From Nemertoderma westbladi (taxonomy: Eukaryota > Xenacoelomorpha > Nemertodermatida > Nemertodermatidae): a DNA stretch of 64,000 nt. Position numbers and translations under genes: made by a program. Under the pieces are notes generated by a model. That model did not search any database, was not told the DNA's origin, and saw only the letters and a program-made list of their open reading frames with translations. The stretch is taken from contig JAUCBJ010007224.1 of NCBI GenBank assembly GCA_032718475.1, positions 1-64,000 on the forward strand, given 5' to 3'. This document shows, one piece after another, positions 10,186 through 19,002 of the stretch (position 1 is the first letter of the stretch; each line of letters opens with the position of its first letter).

Positions 10186-10771
10186 GTTGGAATTTACAAC
10201 AGCAATGTGGTTGCAAAATGGAAAAGAAAGCACCATTGTAATATCCGAAGACAAGGCCCACGGTAAGGAAACAATCATCTGTTTCTTGGATACCATAATA
10301 GGGAAGATGATTAATAATATCCCAATGGTGACTAAAATCACCATCTGTTCGGATGGGCCTTATTGTCAGTTCAAGAACAGATATATAATAGCTGCCTCAA
10401 TTCTTTGGCTAGATAGGTGCCATAATATCAATATAAACTGGGAATTTTCTGTATCTGATCATGGTAAAGGGGCAGTGGACAGCATCAGCACCAATATTAA
10501 AAGTGGCGTATCACTGGCAATAAACCGTGTAGTGCAATAAGTCCACAACGCTGAAGAGTTCGCAAAGGTAGCAGCAATTGGTAACAATGCCAATGTGATA
10601 AAATGGTTCAACATCAATAATAATTTTACTGTGTTTAACCACTCTCCCGCAATGCCAGGAATATTTTCAGCGCACCATGTCAGTACCTTTCGGCCAGCAA
10701 CTATTATTAACAGCAACAGCAACTTATTAGTTTGTTTCAGTGATAAGTTTCTCGAGGTCCTTCCCTGTTGT
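10186..10771 (+). pseudogene. Transposase-like fragment (SDG...QFKN...HGKG type)
   Basis: A plus-strand frame carries FLDTIIGKMINN, then ICSDGPYCQFKNRYIIAAS (Asp codon 10,352-10,354) and WEFSVSDHGKGAVDSIST. The SDG-QFKN...HGKG.VD succession recurs in many uncharacterised metazoan proteins that look like DDE transposase derivatives; I recognise the signature but cannot name the superfamily with confidence. A TAA at 10,538-10,540 interrupts the frame, yet the same frame continues on its far side (VHNAEEFAKVAAIG) to about 10,735, so this is a pseudogene with one in-frame stop. It lies antisense between the two parts of an RT. Confidence 0.5.
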
Positions 10772-11700
10772 TAATAAGTTAGTATCATCTGCAAACAAAA
10801 TACATTTTGCTAGTTTACACACACGTGTTAGTTAAGTCATTACAATAAATGATAAACAGTAGTGGACTAAGTAAGGAGTGTACCTTGAGGCAGTCAGTCC
10901 AATTGTAATTGTTTTTCGTTGTGATTTTCCTTTTCCTACTGTCACATATTGAATTCTGTCAGATTAGTAGTTTGTAATCCAGGCCAACGCAGTTTCAGCA
11001 ATTCCGTAACATTGTAATTTTTCGAGTAATATTCTGTGGTTCACAGTGTCAAACGCTTTCGATAATTCAATTAAGACACCTATTGCATATTCTCCCGAAT
11101 CTAGAGCATTTGTAATATGGTCTAGTAGTGTAAGTAGAGCTTGTTGAGTTGATTTCTTATTTCTAAAGCAAAATTGTGCTGGAGAAAGTATGGCTTCTCT
11201 TATTAAGTAATCTGTGAGTTCTGTTTGAATGATTTTCACAAGTATTTTGGAAAAATATGCTAATACGGATATTGGTCTGTAATTCTCAACAAGTGTCAGA
11301 TTATCAGTTTTAAATATTGGGGTGGTAATACGTGCAATTTTCATTTTATTGGGGAAATAACCACTACACAGAGACATGTTAACTATATAAGCTGAGCCCC
11401 TTGCTTATAAGTGATAAGTGATAAGATATATTGTTGGTTGGATGGTTGATGAGGCTAGTTCGTCATAGCCAGGGCTTGTTCTCTTGTTTAGTTTATTTGC
11501 TGTTTGAATAATTTGAGATGGTGTGATAGTTGTGTTTCTTGTGATGTTTCTTTCTAAAAGTTTCTTTGTTGGTTCGGTTTTTGATAAATAAACTAGTGGT
11601 GAACCTTGAATCATGGGATTTTTTGTTCAAGTTTTGATCCAATTGTAAAATCTTATGAATTGTTAAGGCATTATTGTTAATCGATATCCCCATGGCTTTA
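10736..11700 (-). pseudogene. Non-LTR reverse transcriptase, fingers and palm fragment
   Basis: On the minus strand, about 11,700-11,405 gives a linker (SQIIQTANKLNKRTSPGYDE), and 11,377-10,964 gives the RT start: IARITTPIFKTDNLTLVENY, RPISVLAYFSKILVK, LSPAQFCFRNKKSTQQALL and IELSKAFDTVNH. The catalytic Asp of motif A is Glu here (codon 11,066-11,068). After a stop at 10,964 decayed sequence contains PQGTLL and, in another frame, ILFADDTNLL (Asp pair at 10,784-10,789). Frameshifts and the motif A change show a dead copy. The downstream RT region up to the C-terminal fragment is missing. Confidence 0.7.
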
Positions 11701-12462
11701 ATTTCTGCTTACATTCTCTGAAATATAATTGAGGTAACCTCATTTCCCTGGCATACAAATATGTATGTCTGTACCATATTGTAAAGATTAATAAATGAGA
11801 ATAAGCCTATTTAGATCGTACAGGTTAATGTTATTATTGATGTGCTATGTTTACTGGTTTGCGTAATTACATACGTAATTTTATTCTTAAATTGGTATAT
11901 TTTTGTTAATATAATAAATAGGCCTACTGGTAATATCTTGTTTTTGGTTATTCTGTACTTAAAGGTTTCTTGTGTTTTTAATTCGGTATAATTTAGAATC
12001 AAATTAAATTGTTTGTGTCGGTCAGTGAATTCTGCAGTTTTATATACTTCCCTTTATGTCCCGTCTAGGAATCTCAGAATTTCGTTGTCTTGTACATGTA
12101 GGTAGGTATATACTGTATATTCCGATGTTGTTTAGGGTTTTATTTCCACTCAATCTGAGCCAGTAGGCTCAGTAAGCCATAAACTCAGTAGTCCTACCAT
12201 AAATTTGAAACGAGTTTATTTTTTATGCTTGGGGCTGGTAAACTAACTTCCTTACAATAATTTGTCTGTAGACATCAGCCAATATTATTAATTTGTGTTA
12301 TGTCCTATCTTTGCACAATTAAGCTGGTGACGTCATGGAATTTGGAAAATATATTAAGTTATATTATTATTATATTAAATTAAATATATTCCATTATTCC
12401 GTCATGTAAAAAAAAAAACACTCCAGATTAACGATAATAGCGAAATGTTACTAAATGTTTAT
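11701..12462. other. AT-rich DNA without recognisable genes
   Basis: No motif-bearing frame is seen on either strand. One TAGGCCTA palindrome occurs at 11,919. Confidence 0.5.
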
Positions 12463-12514
12463 GGGACCCAGCACCAGGACGGGACCCAGCACCAGGACGG
12501 GACCCAGCACCAGC
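12463..12514. repeat. 18-bp tandem repeat, three copies
   Basis: GGGACCCAGCACCAGGAC is repeated at 12,463 and 12,481, followed by a third copy from 12,499 that diverges at its end (CCAGCTCC). The plus-strand frame would read GPSTRT repeats. It lies at the edge of a GC-richer segment that may be decayed coding DNA. Confidence 0.9.
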
Positions 12515-12602
12515 TCCTGCAGGGCCATTGAAAGGATGCCACATCACTCACCAGGAGTAGGTAGTACTATCTGGATCGTATCGGAATTTCGACCCGACCA
12601 AC

Positions 12603-13390
12603 ATGGTTATCATTGGTATCATTCTCATGGTTGCCAAGGTAGATAAAGCCATGAGCTTCGTCCGAGTCAGTCGCGGTACCAGGGATAGTGGTGGTGAGTT
12701 TTTGGGCCCTTCTTCGAAGACGAGTCGTCGGGAGCATGTGTACGATCGCGAAGTTGTGCTCAGTGATTTAGATAGTGAACAGTCATATATTACTTTTACT
12801 CGTGATCCGTCATCCTCAAGATCTCTATTCAAACACATAGAGATCACCCTCGGCTCAGTGGTACAAGTGGTGGAACCCCTGTTCCTCGGGGATTATTACC
12901 TCCACCACTCCTCTCTCTCCAATCCCATTGTGGTTAAACATAGCCCTCTCCTGCCAGTGACCTTCAACCCCCCAGTCTCTCCACTCCCTCCCACTGGACA
13001 TATCATTGAAAGAAGAGACGGCCTACTACCAATACCATCTGGTCAGAGAGAAACTCCTCGTACTATTGCCACAAGTGCTTAGTCCCACTTGTGCTGTGGC
13101 GGCAGTCTCTGCAACCGTCGGACGAGATCCATTGGATCTGGTTGTTGTAGTGTTGAGAAGGACAATGTTGAGGGTTGGTTTATGGCTGCCGTCATAAGAA
13201 CCCTGTCTCGGGACATTTTACCATTCGAGCAAGAACTTGCCTGCTCTTAAGTTGGCTTGTCTCCAGTATAACGGCAACGAAGAGAAGTTGAACGAGGAGT
13301 CTCTTCGGTTGAGATACCTCCCAAGGGACAATGTCCAGACCAAAGTTATTTCGGTTCAACCGCGATTTGTCATTGTCCCTTGGCACTAAT
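12603..13390 (+). pseudogene. Decayed unidentified coding segment
   Basis: A plus-strand frame of 159 codons (12,603-13,082) gives hydrophilic sequence (SLVRVSRGT-like start, TSRREHVYDREVVLSDLDSE). After its stop, other plus frames continue protein-like: a Cys-rich stretch around 13,090-13,250 (CCGGSLCNRR, SGCCSVEKDN, ILPFEQELACS) and a stretch from about 13,205 (LPALKLACLQYNGNEEKLN, RLRYLPRDNVQ) ending at a TAA near 13,388. The GC content is higher than the flanks. The succession of frames suggests one old gene with frameshifts or introns, possibly a retroelement gag-like region, but I recognise no family. Confidence 0.3.
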
Positions 13391-13632
13391 CCCAAACAGT
13401 AAATTTATGTAACTTAACTCTGTTTACCTTTTTAATGCCGAAATTTTATTGTAATTTAAACTGGAGTAGCCATCTATTTTATTATTTTGTATTATTGATA
13501 GATAGGTCAAAAACTTTTTGGATTGCAATGTTTTAATGATAATATACAGTACTTATGATCTATAATTATACCTTGTAGTACACAACTTATATGAACTACT
13601 TTATATATGCAAAAATTATGCAGTACTTATAT

Positions 13633-13637
13633 ACAGT
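13633..13637. repeat. Left target-site duplication (ACAGT)
   Basis: ACAGT immediately precedes the TG of the left LTR; the same five bases follow the CA of the right LTR at 33,678-33,682. A 5-bp duplication fits BEL/Pao integration. Confidence 0.9.
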
Positions 13638-13659
13638 TGTTACGGTATATGGCGCTGTA

Positions 13660-13770
13660 TCCACATTATTAGTCGTTATACTGTATCCACAGTATTAGTC
13701 CGTTATGCAGTATGCAATATTAGTCCGTTATACTGTACGTAATATTAGTCCGTTGTGCAATATAATTATT
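13660..13770. repeat. Four imperfect ~27-bp repeats at the LTR start
   Basis: TATTAGTC(C)GTTATACTGTA-like words recur four times in succession, the last ending GTTGTGCAATATAATT. The same block opens the right LTR (31,491-31,601). Direct repeats near the U3 start often act as enhancer-type elements; that role is inferred here. Confidence 0.7.
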
Positions 13771-13898
13771 TAGATAAGGCGCAGTGTGGTGACATTTAGG
13801 TAAGGAAGTTAAAACGCCCATATATTTTGCATCCATTCATTTTGTATAGTATGTAGCCCTACCTACGTAATTTTGTATTAGGATATATGTAGATAGTT

Positions 13899-13927
13899 CC
13901 AGGGTAGCGAGTTTACTCGGACCCTGG
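13899..13927. other. LTR hairpin
   Basis: CCAGGGT at 13,899-13,905 pairs perfectly with ACCCTGG at 13,921-13,927, and inside it GAGT pairs with ACTC. The same structure occurs in the right LTR at 31,730-31,758. Confidence 0.75.
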
Positions 13928-14010
13928 ATTTTGTGCTTGCTGATATTAGTTTGATAGGGCTAGCATATAGGGACGCTGTCCTGGCCATTCAGCAGCCAGA
14001 GACGTGATCC

Positions 14011-14028
14011 ATTACCATATATGGTAAT
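14011..14028. promoter_or_regulatory. 18-bp perfect palindrome in LTR
   Basis: ATTACCATATATGGTAAT is identical to its reverse complement. It lies 138 bp upstream of the TATA box, with a second copy in the right LTR at 31,842-31,859. The CCATATATGG core is a CArG-like box of the type bound by SRF/MADS proteins; a role as activator site is inferred. Confidence 0.55.
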
Positions 14029-14165
14029 AATTTGAGGGCATAGGGCTACAATCCGGCCTCCTTATTGGATTAACTGCTTCCAGGTTGGTCTAATGCTAGC
14101 ATGGACTGGAGAGCCAATAGGATAGCGATTGAGTCACCCTATTGCATCATCCCACCCGGATCACC

Positions 14166-14172
14166 TATAAAT
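14166..14172 (+). promoter_or_regulatory. TATA box of left LTR promoter
   Basis: TATAAAT in a locally GC-rich context (CACCTATAAATTGGCGG). Transcription would be expected to start about 25-35 bases downstream, near 14,195-14,205, dividing the LTR into a short U3 (about 0.56 kb) and a very long R-U5 (about 1.65 kb). The right LTR copy is at 31,997-32,003. Confidence 0.6.
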
Positions 14173-15854
14173 TGGCGGTGTGCCGGTAGAGCCTTACAAC
14201 TCAACCAACATCGATCTGTTCAACCTGTTACGTTACAATTTACTTGCTGAGCTGTCTCTAATTTGTATTAGGATATCGTACTTTCTGCAATTTGCTAATT
14301 TGATTAATTTCGTGAGATGATTTGCTAGTGCGATTACTTTGCTTGTGTTTCTCAATAATTCCTTCGATTACTGCAAATTACAATCGAACTATGATTTCTA
14401 CCTTTGATTGATGGTTCTATGTGATTCTTTTCTGCGCAATAATCCCAAGGGATTCCTGAGACTGTCAGACTTTGTGATTTGCATGCGCCGCTACGGTAGC
14501 TATTAGCGTAATGGAGGGCTAAGGCGCCAGCGGGCGGTGGGCACATCGGGGGGTTGGGCGACTAAGGGAGAGCGGAGGATTCAAAGCGAGCAACGCTGGC
14601 GTGGGGTCACCGTTGCGGTCGGGAAGTTAACGTTGTGGTACGCAGACCAATCGCCGGTACAGTAGTTAGGGGGCTGATGATCCAGGTTTCGTCTCTATTT
14701 AGTATTAGGGGGGCGGGAATCAGGTTAGTTAGGAGTCCTATATGTACCCGGGAGAGGCCTGCACGTATCAAAACGTTTCGAGCGTTGAGCGTATAGTACG
14801 AATAGTGAGTCGCATAATTGTGGGCTATACAGTAGTTAACTGCATAATTGCGAACTGTGATTGCTGACGCTGATTGGTGTGTTACTGAAGTGTGCCTATG
14901 ATTGTGAATGTTTAGGTAGGCGCTCTTTTCTCTTTGATTGATTTCTATTTCTTAGTTACAATAATTAGTTACTGATTAGGTCAAAGTAATATGGCAATTT
15001 AGGCTATTACTAGCGAAACCTGTTGCGTGATAAATTAGAATTACGTATTCTGGAACTCTTAGTAATTAGTACGCTGTTAAATATTTGTGACTGTAATTGA
15101 TTAGCAAAATTAAGAATTAGTACGCAGCATAGCGGAGAGTAGCTAAAGTAATAATTAAAGTACTGTAAACTATTCACGCTAAGCGGTTATTTGTATTAGC
15201 GGGCAATCAGCTAGAACGCACTATTCGGCACGCACGAAACGCTAGTGATTTGCTGGCCTAAAGCCAGCTGCAGGCAATTTTAGACCCGGAGTGGTACTAT
15301 CCACGAGAGACAATTACTGTACCATTTTTGATATTTAAATATTCTCGCATTCACACATTACGTTAGAGAAACCCCAGTATTCGCGATTAGAAAGACGTAG
15401 GTAATAGCGTGCTTTAATAAGTGATAGAATTAGGCGTAAGAATACTCTGAGTGCAAGGCCTCTCGCACTCGTCTTAAGTAAGCTTAGGGAGCCGACTCGG
15501 GTTTATTGTTTTGGTTATTCCTGCGTGGCTCATAGATTCGAACAGTTAGCTCTCTATTGAGCAATCGGTAGAGAAAGGAACAAGCGATTTTGCAGGAGTT
15601 GTGTAAATTTAGTAAATATATTAGCGGACGGCAGATTAGCGCCATCTAACGGTAAGTAGCGGTTTTGTATTTAGCAACCCTTACAATTTAGTAATATCAC
15701 GCTCCTGAGCCCCTTTACTTAACAGTAGAGCAGTCTTTGTGTCTTATTGGTTAGACGAGAACTTATTAGGTTGGCAGAAGGATATTAACGGGTATTGGTC
15801 TGTTCAACAGTTCTGCTGTTAGTATAGAGGTCGCGGTTGTTTATCACTGATACG

Positions 15855-15872
15855 TGGTTTATTGGCTGTTGC
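15855..15872 (+). promoter_or_regulatory. Candidate primer-binding site
   Basis: TGGTTTATTGGCTGTTGC begins eight bases after the LTR end, where a tRNA-complementary site starting TGG is expected. It partly resembles a tRNA-Gly 3'-end complement, with mismatches. Assignment is tentative. Confidence 0.3.
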
Positions 15873-16946
15873 TTGCAGCGGTCAATAGAGTATTCTTAGG
15901 CTGTTAGTAGTATCATAGTATTAGGCAATAAATTGGAGCACGTGATCGTCTGCTGTAGGCTATAGGCTAGCGTACAGTAAGACATTGAGTTTATTCTATT
16001 AGGTTGTTAGTTTAGATTACTGTATTCACTGGCTGCGTACGATAGTACAGTAGTACATTAGGCTGATTGCTGTTACTGCGTACGGTAGAAGGACATTTGT
16101 TTGCCGTACCACACACAGTATCATTAGGCTGTTAGGTTGGTGTACTGTTTTACTTACTGTACTGCATACAGTGAATGTACGGCAGTGCGTTTTTGCTAAT
16201 TGCGAATACAGCAGTCCTTAGGCCTTCGGGCAAACTGTAATTAGAAAGTTTTTTGAAAATTATTAGCTAGGTTTGCGAGAATTCAGTTTCGGTCAAAATT
16301 ATTTGTAAAATTCTAGAGTTTTGTACCGGTATGTTAGGTAACCGCTTAGTTATTTTATACCATCTGGAGATACATGGCAAGACGGAACTTCTGAGTTTGG
16401 GGTTCGTGTGGGTCTGCGGGTTCGGTTTGCAATCAGCGAAGGGCCTGAATCTTTGGACGCGGACGTGGAATCTCACAGCAAACAAGGTTGGTTGTTCTGT
16501 TGGCACCAGTGTGTTTGTGGAAGCAGTAAAAAATTATCGGTTGTTTAACTGCGAAGCTGAACTCAATTTATTAGTTAGGATATTTAGGTTTAGCCGGCCA
16601 TGGTTTTTTGAATCGCTCAAGTTAGAGAGAGAGTTAGAGAGAGTCGCAACCCGAAGATGTAGCCACGCGCTAGTGGATACATATAATATTTGAAACTAAA
16701 ATTACGTTGATTAGAGCTATACATATAAAATTAGAAATATTCGGGCGGCAAGTTTATTTGAATATTTTGTATTAGATTCAGAGTTATTTTGTGCTATACC
16801 GGTATTTAATACTATATAGTAGCTATATAATAATATTTTTGTTTAAATATTGTGCTAGTATTTGCTATAACTATACCCCATTAAATTCACAATATTGCAT
16901 TGCGAATTTATTTGACATTTGGACCAACTGATTATTTGACAAATAA
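15873..16946 (+). other. Long leader with degenerate repeats
   Basis: About 1.1 kb between primer site and ORF1. From 15,890 to 16,200 several diverged copies of ATTAGGCTGTTAG/TGCGTACGGTAG words occur at 60-70 bp spacing. A 120-codon plus frame at 16,331-16,693 has no motif and many upstream ATGs exist, so plain scanning from the cap to ORF1 is unlikely. Confidence 0.5.
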
Positions 16947-17019
16947 TTTGACCGTATTTTCGGTTAAATTATAATTATATCTCGAACTTTTGCGAGATAT
17001 ATTTTTGCCGGAAGGCAAA
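16947..17019 (+). promoter_or_regulatory. Three consecutive stem-loops before ORF1
   Basis: Stem 1: TTTGACCG with CGGTTAAA (16,947-16,968; one G-U pair in RNA). Stem 2: ATATCTCG with CGAGATAT (16,977-17,000), loop of eight. Stem 3: TTTGCC with GGCAAA (17,004-17,019) closing on GGAA, a GNRA-type tetraloop. The last stem ends 13 bases before the ORF1 ATG. The placement suits a packaging, dimerisation or translation signal; function is inferred. Confidence 0.55.
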
Positions 17020-17032
17020 CATTATTTAGACT

Positions 17033-17860
17033 ATGAGTGTCTCAGACAAGGAGGCACTAGAGGACAGCTATGAGACGGCGGCTGGACCGCCGACTGACGA
17101 TAGCGTAAATGTTACTGTTGATGACAATGCCGACTATGACGACGCAGCGAGTGACGCTGACGTAAGTGAACAGGAGGACGAGACAGTGACTAGTGAGGAA
17201 GAACAACAACCTCAAGTAATAGTATTAGGATCCCCTACCGCTACTGTAAGGAAGGATTGTACAGCAACCCGGACAGAGGTGAGTGATAGGGAGGGTAGTG
17301 TAGCAGAAGCGAGAGCCCGGAGCCCGGTTACCAGACCTGTGGGTATGGTAAGTGCCGTGGTCCCGACGGCTGTAAGGAGTACCCGTAGTTCCCGAAATAA
17401 TCCTTCAAGTCCACCGAGTGTGAGTCAGGTAAGCGAGAGAGAACTTGACATTGCGATAAAGAAGAAACTTCGCGCGCACGCCGGACATATAACTCGGACG
17501 GCGGACAAGGTAAGGAAGATGTTGGCCGATTCAGCGAACATCGACAGGGAAGGGTTAGTAGAGATTAGAAGAGGATATAACTCAGCGTTATTCAAGCAGA
17601 CGGAGGAGCTTGCAGTCCTAGCGAAGAAGGCAGTAGAGTCTCAGTCGAGCGACGTGGCGACGAGGATTTACGACAGGGTTTTAGCAGCCTTGTTGGAGCA
17701 CCGCGAGTTATCAGAGCGACTTCGACGAGTTAGGACGGAGAACTGGCTGCTATGGGCATCACAAGCGCAGGCGACTCAGGTGAGTGACGCAGAGCTGAGA
17801 GACTTAGTGGAGCGTGAAGAGACGCAGGATAAAGAGGAGCGCCGGTACCTAAAGAGGTGA
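17033..17860 (+). CDS. ORF1, probable N-terminal Gag segment
   Basis: A 275-residue protein. Residues 1-60 are strongly acidic and disordered (DDNADYDDAASDADVSEQED), 60-135 Ser/Thr/Arg-rich, and 138-275 mostly charged helices (ELDIAIKKKLRAHAGHITR, ERRYLKR at the end). Helical N-terminal Gag regions precede the DUF1759 capsid in BEL/Pao proteins, so this may be the detached start of Gag. A strong donor CAG|GTGAGT at 17,779/17,780 falls in phase 0 after codon 249, and a CAG at 18,961-18,963 opens the pol frame in the same phase, so ORF1 and pol could be joined by removing a 1.18-kb intron. The start ATG follows three stem-loops. There is no known motif beyond these features. Confidence 0.6.
   Translation: MSVSDKEALEDSYETAAGPPTDDSVNVTVDDNADYDDAASDADVSEQEDETVTSEEEQQPQVIVLGSPTATVRKDCTATRTEVSDREGSVAEARARSPVTRPVGMVSAVVPTAVRSTRSSRNNPSSPPSVSQVSERELDIAIKKKLRAHAGHITRTADKVRKMLADSANIDREGLVEIRRGYNSALFKQTEELAVLAKKAVESQSSDVATRIYDRVLAALLEHRELSERLRRVRTENWLLWASQAQATQVSDAELRDLVEREETQDKEERRYLKR
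17331..17348. repeat. Palindrome family copy 1 (imperfect)
   Basis: CCAGACCTGTGGGTATGG, in ORF1 read as RPVGM. It is the weakest of seven related inverted-repeat motifs in this element. Confidence 0.5.
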
Positions 17861-19002
17861 GGTCTCTATAGGGGTGCCGGCAGCAGGCGGCGGCGGACTC
17901 GTGAGGGTCTGGGGGCACGTTAAATCCTCTTCTAAGTGCAAGGGAGATACTGAAGGCCCTCGTGTCTAGCGAACCATGAATTGCCATGGTGCCGTGGTTC
18001 CGTCTAGTCGGCCTGTTGCCGTACTGCCAGTCCTGTACACAGTAGGGGTGGTGGCATGGCGTGATTTGTGGTTCATGTGGTATGAACTGTGATTTGTATG
18101 TGGGCGACCAGTGGCAGTTAGCTTTGGGGCTTGGATGTGTGCCATTGACCGTCAGCTGTTCCGTTTTTTTGATACTATATGTTATTGTCTCCATGTTCAG
18201 CTGATTGGTCTTTGGGGTGTGTTTGGGTCTGAGATGAGCTTTGTCACTGTGGGTGCGTGAGTACATGTGATTGTTTGTATGGCCACTGTGAGTGAGTATG
18301 GGAACCCTTGCCAGTTGGCCCAGACACCGCTGGTATTAGTAGGACCATACTTTACTGCGCCCCAGCATGCTTTGTGCACACAAGTTATTTTACCCTGTCG
18401 GTAAAATAAAGTACTCTCGACTTTCTCATTCTCTCTCAAGTCGATACAACTAGTCCCTCCCGATTTTGACACCGATTTTGTCTTTCCCGATTATGTCTTC
18501 TGTGTGTGCATGGTATGTGTCAGATTTTGTGTTTACCGTAGTGTACTTGATATTGTGAACATCTGTTGAGTACACGTGTACAGGACAGGTAAGTGGTTAC
18601 TTGTTCCTAGCTTTCGAGCTAGTCAGTATTGTTTGCGGAACTTACTTCCCCTCAATACTGCCGGCGAGGCGGGTGAAAACGAGTCAAAATTCCATGTTGG
18701 GTAGCGCAAGCCCACATGGGACAAGACCGTCGGTTAGGCCCAAGGGTGACCTTGGTGCTCGATCGCTATCGACTGGTCCACCCGCCGGTTGACTCTTTGT
18801 TATACTTTGAGTTGGCTCAATGTACAGTCAGGCCACAGTAAGTTGACAGTAGCCGCCCATCTGGCTACAAGTTCGACGAGCTGTGCCGGTGTGATCGGGG
18901 GACCGAAAACAGAACCCGGGAAGCATCGGGCCACCCTCCGGCCCGGTCTGATAATAACATCAGTCAGACTGGCCCCAGGGGTGGTGGGACAGTGTCCGCC
19001 TC
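17861..19002 (+). other. 1.1-kb gap between ORF1 and gag-pol, possible intron
   Basis: Frames here are short and without motifs. The pol frame is open from 18,958, 45 bases before its ATG, and a CAG acceptor-like site lies at 18,961-18,963 after a pyrimidine-containing stretch. A full CAGGTAAG donor-like site is at 18,586-18,593. Splicing, or a separate initiation for pol, could bridge the gap. Confidence 0.45.

Larger units (their letters stand above)
13638..15846 (+). repeat. Left LTR, 2,209 bp
   Basis: Begins TGTTACGG and ends TTTATCA, giving TG...CA termini. It contains four imperfect copies of a roughly 27-bp ATTAGTCCGTTATACTGTA-type repeat at 13,660-13,770, a strong hairpin at 13,899-13,927, an 18-bp perfect palindrome at 14,011-14,028 and a TATA box at 14,166. 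No protein-coding frame is evident; a 64-codon minus frame at 14,352-14,546 lacks any motif. Confidence 0.95.

Noticed and set aside
14352-14546. 64-codon minus-strand frame, present identically in both LTRs
   Set aside because: It is duplicated only because the LTRs are, and shows no motif or start context.
16331-16693. 120-codon frame in the retrotransposon leader
   Set aside because: No motif and unusual composition for this element; likely chance in a long leader.
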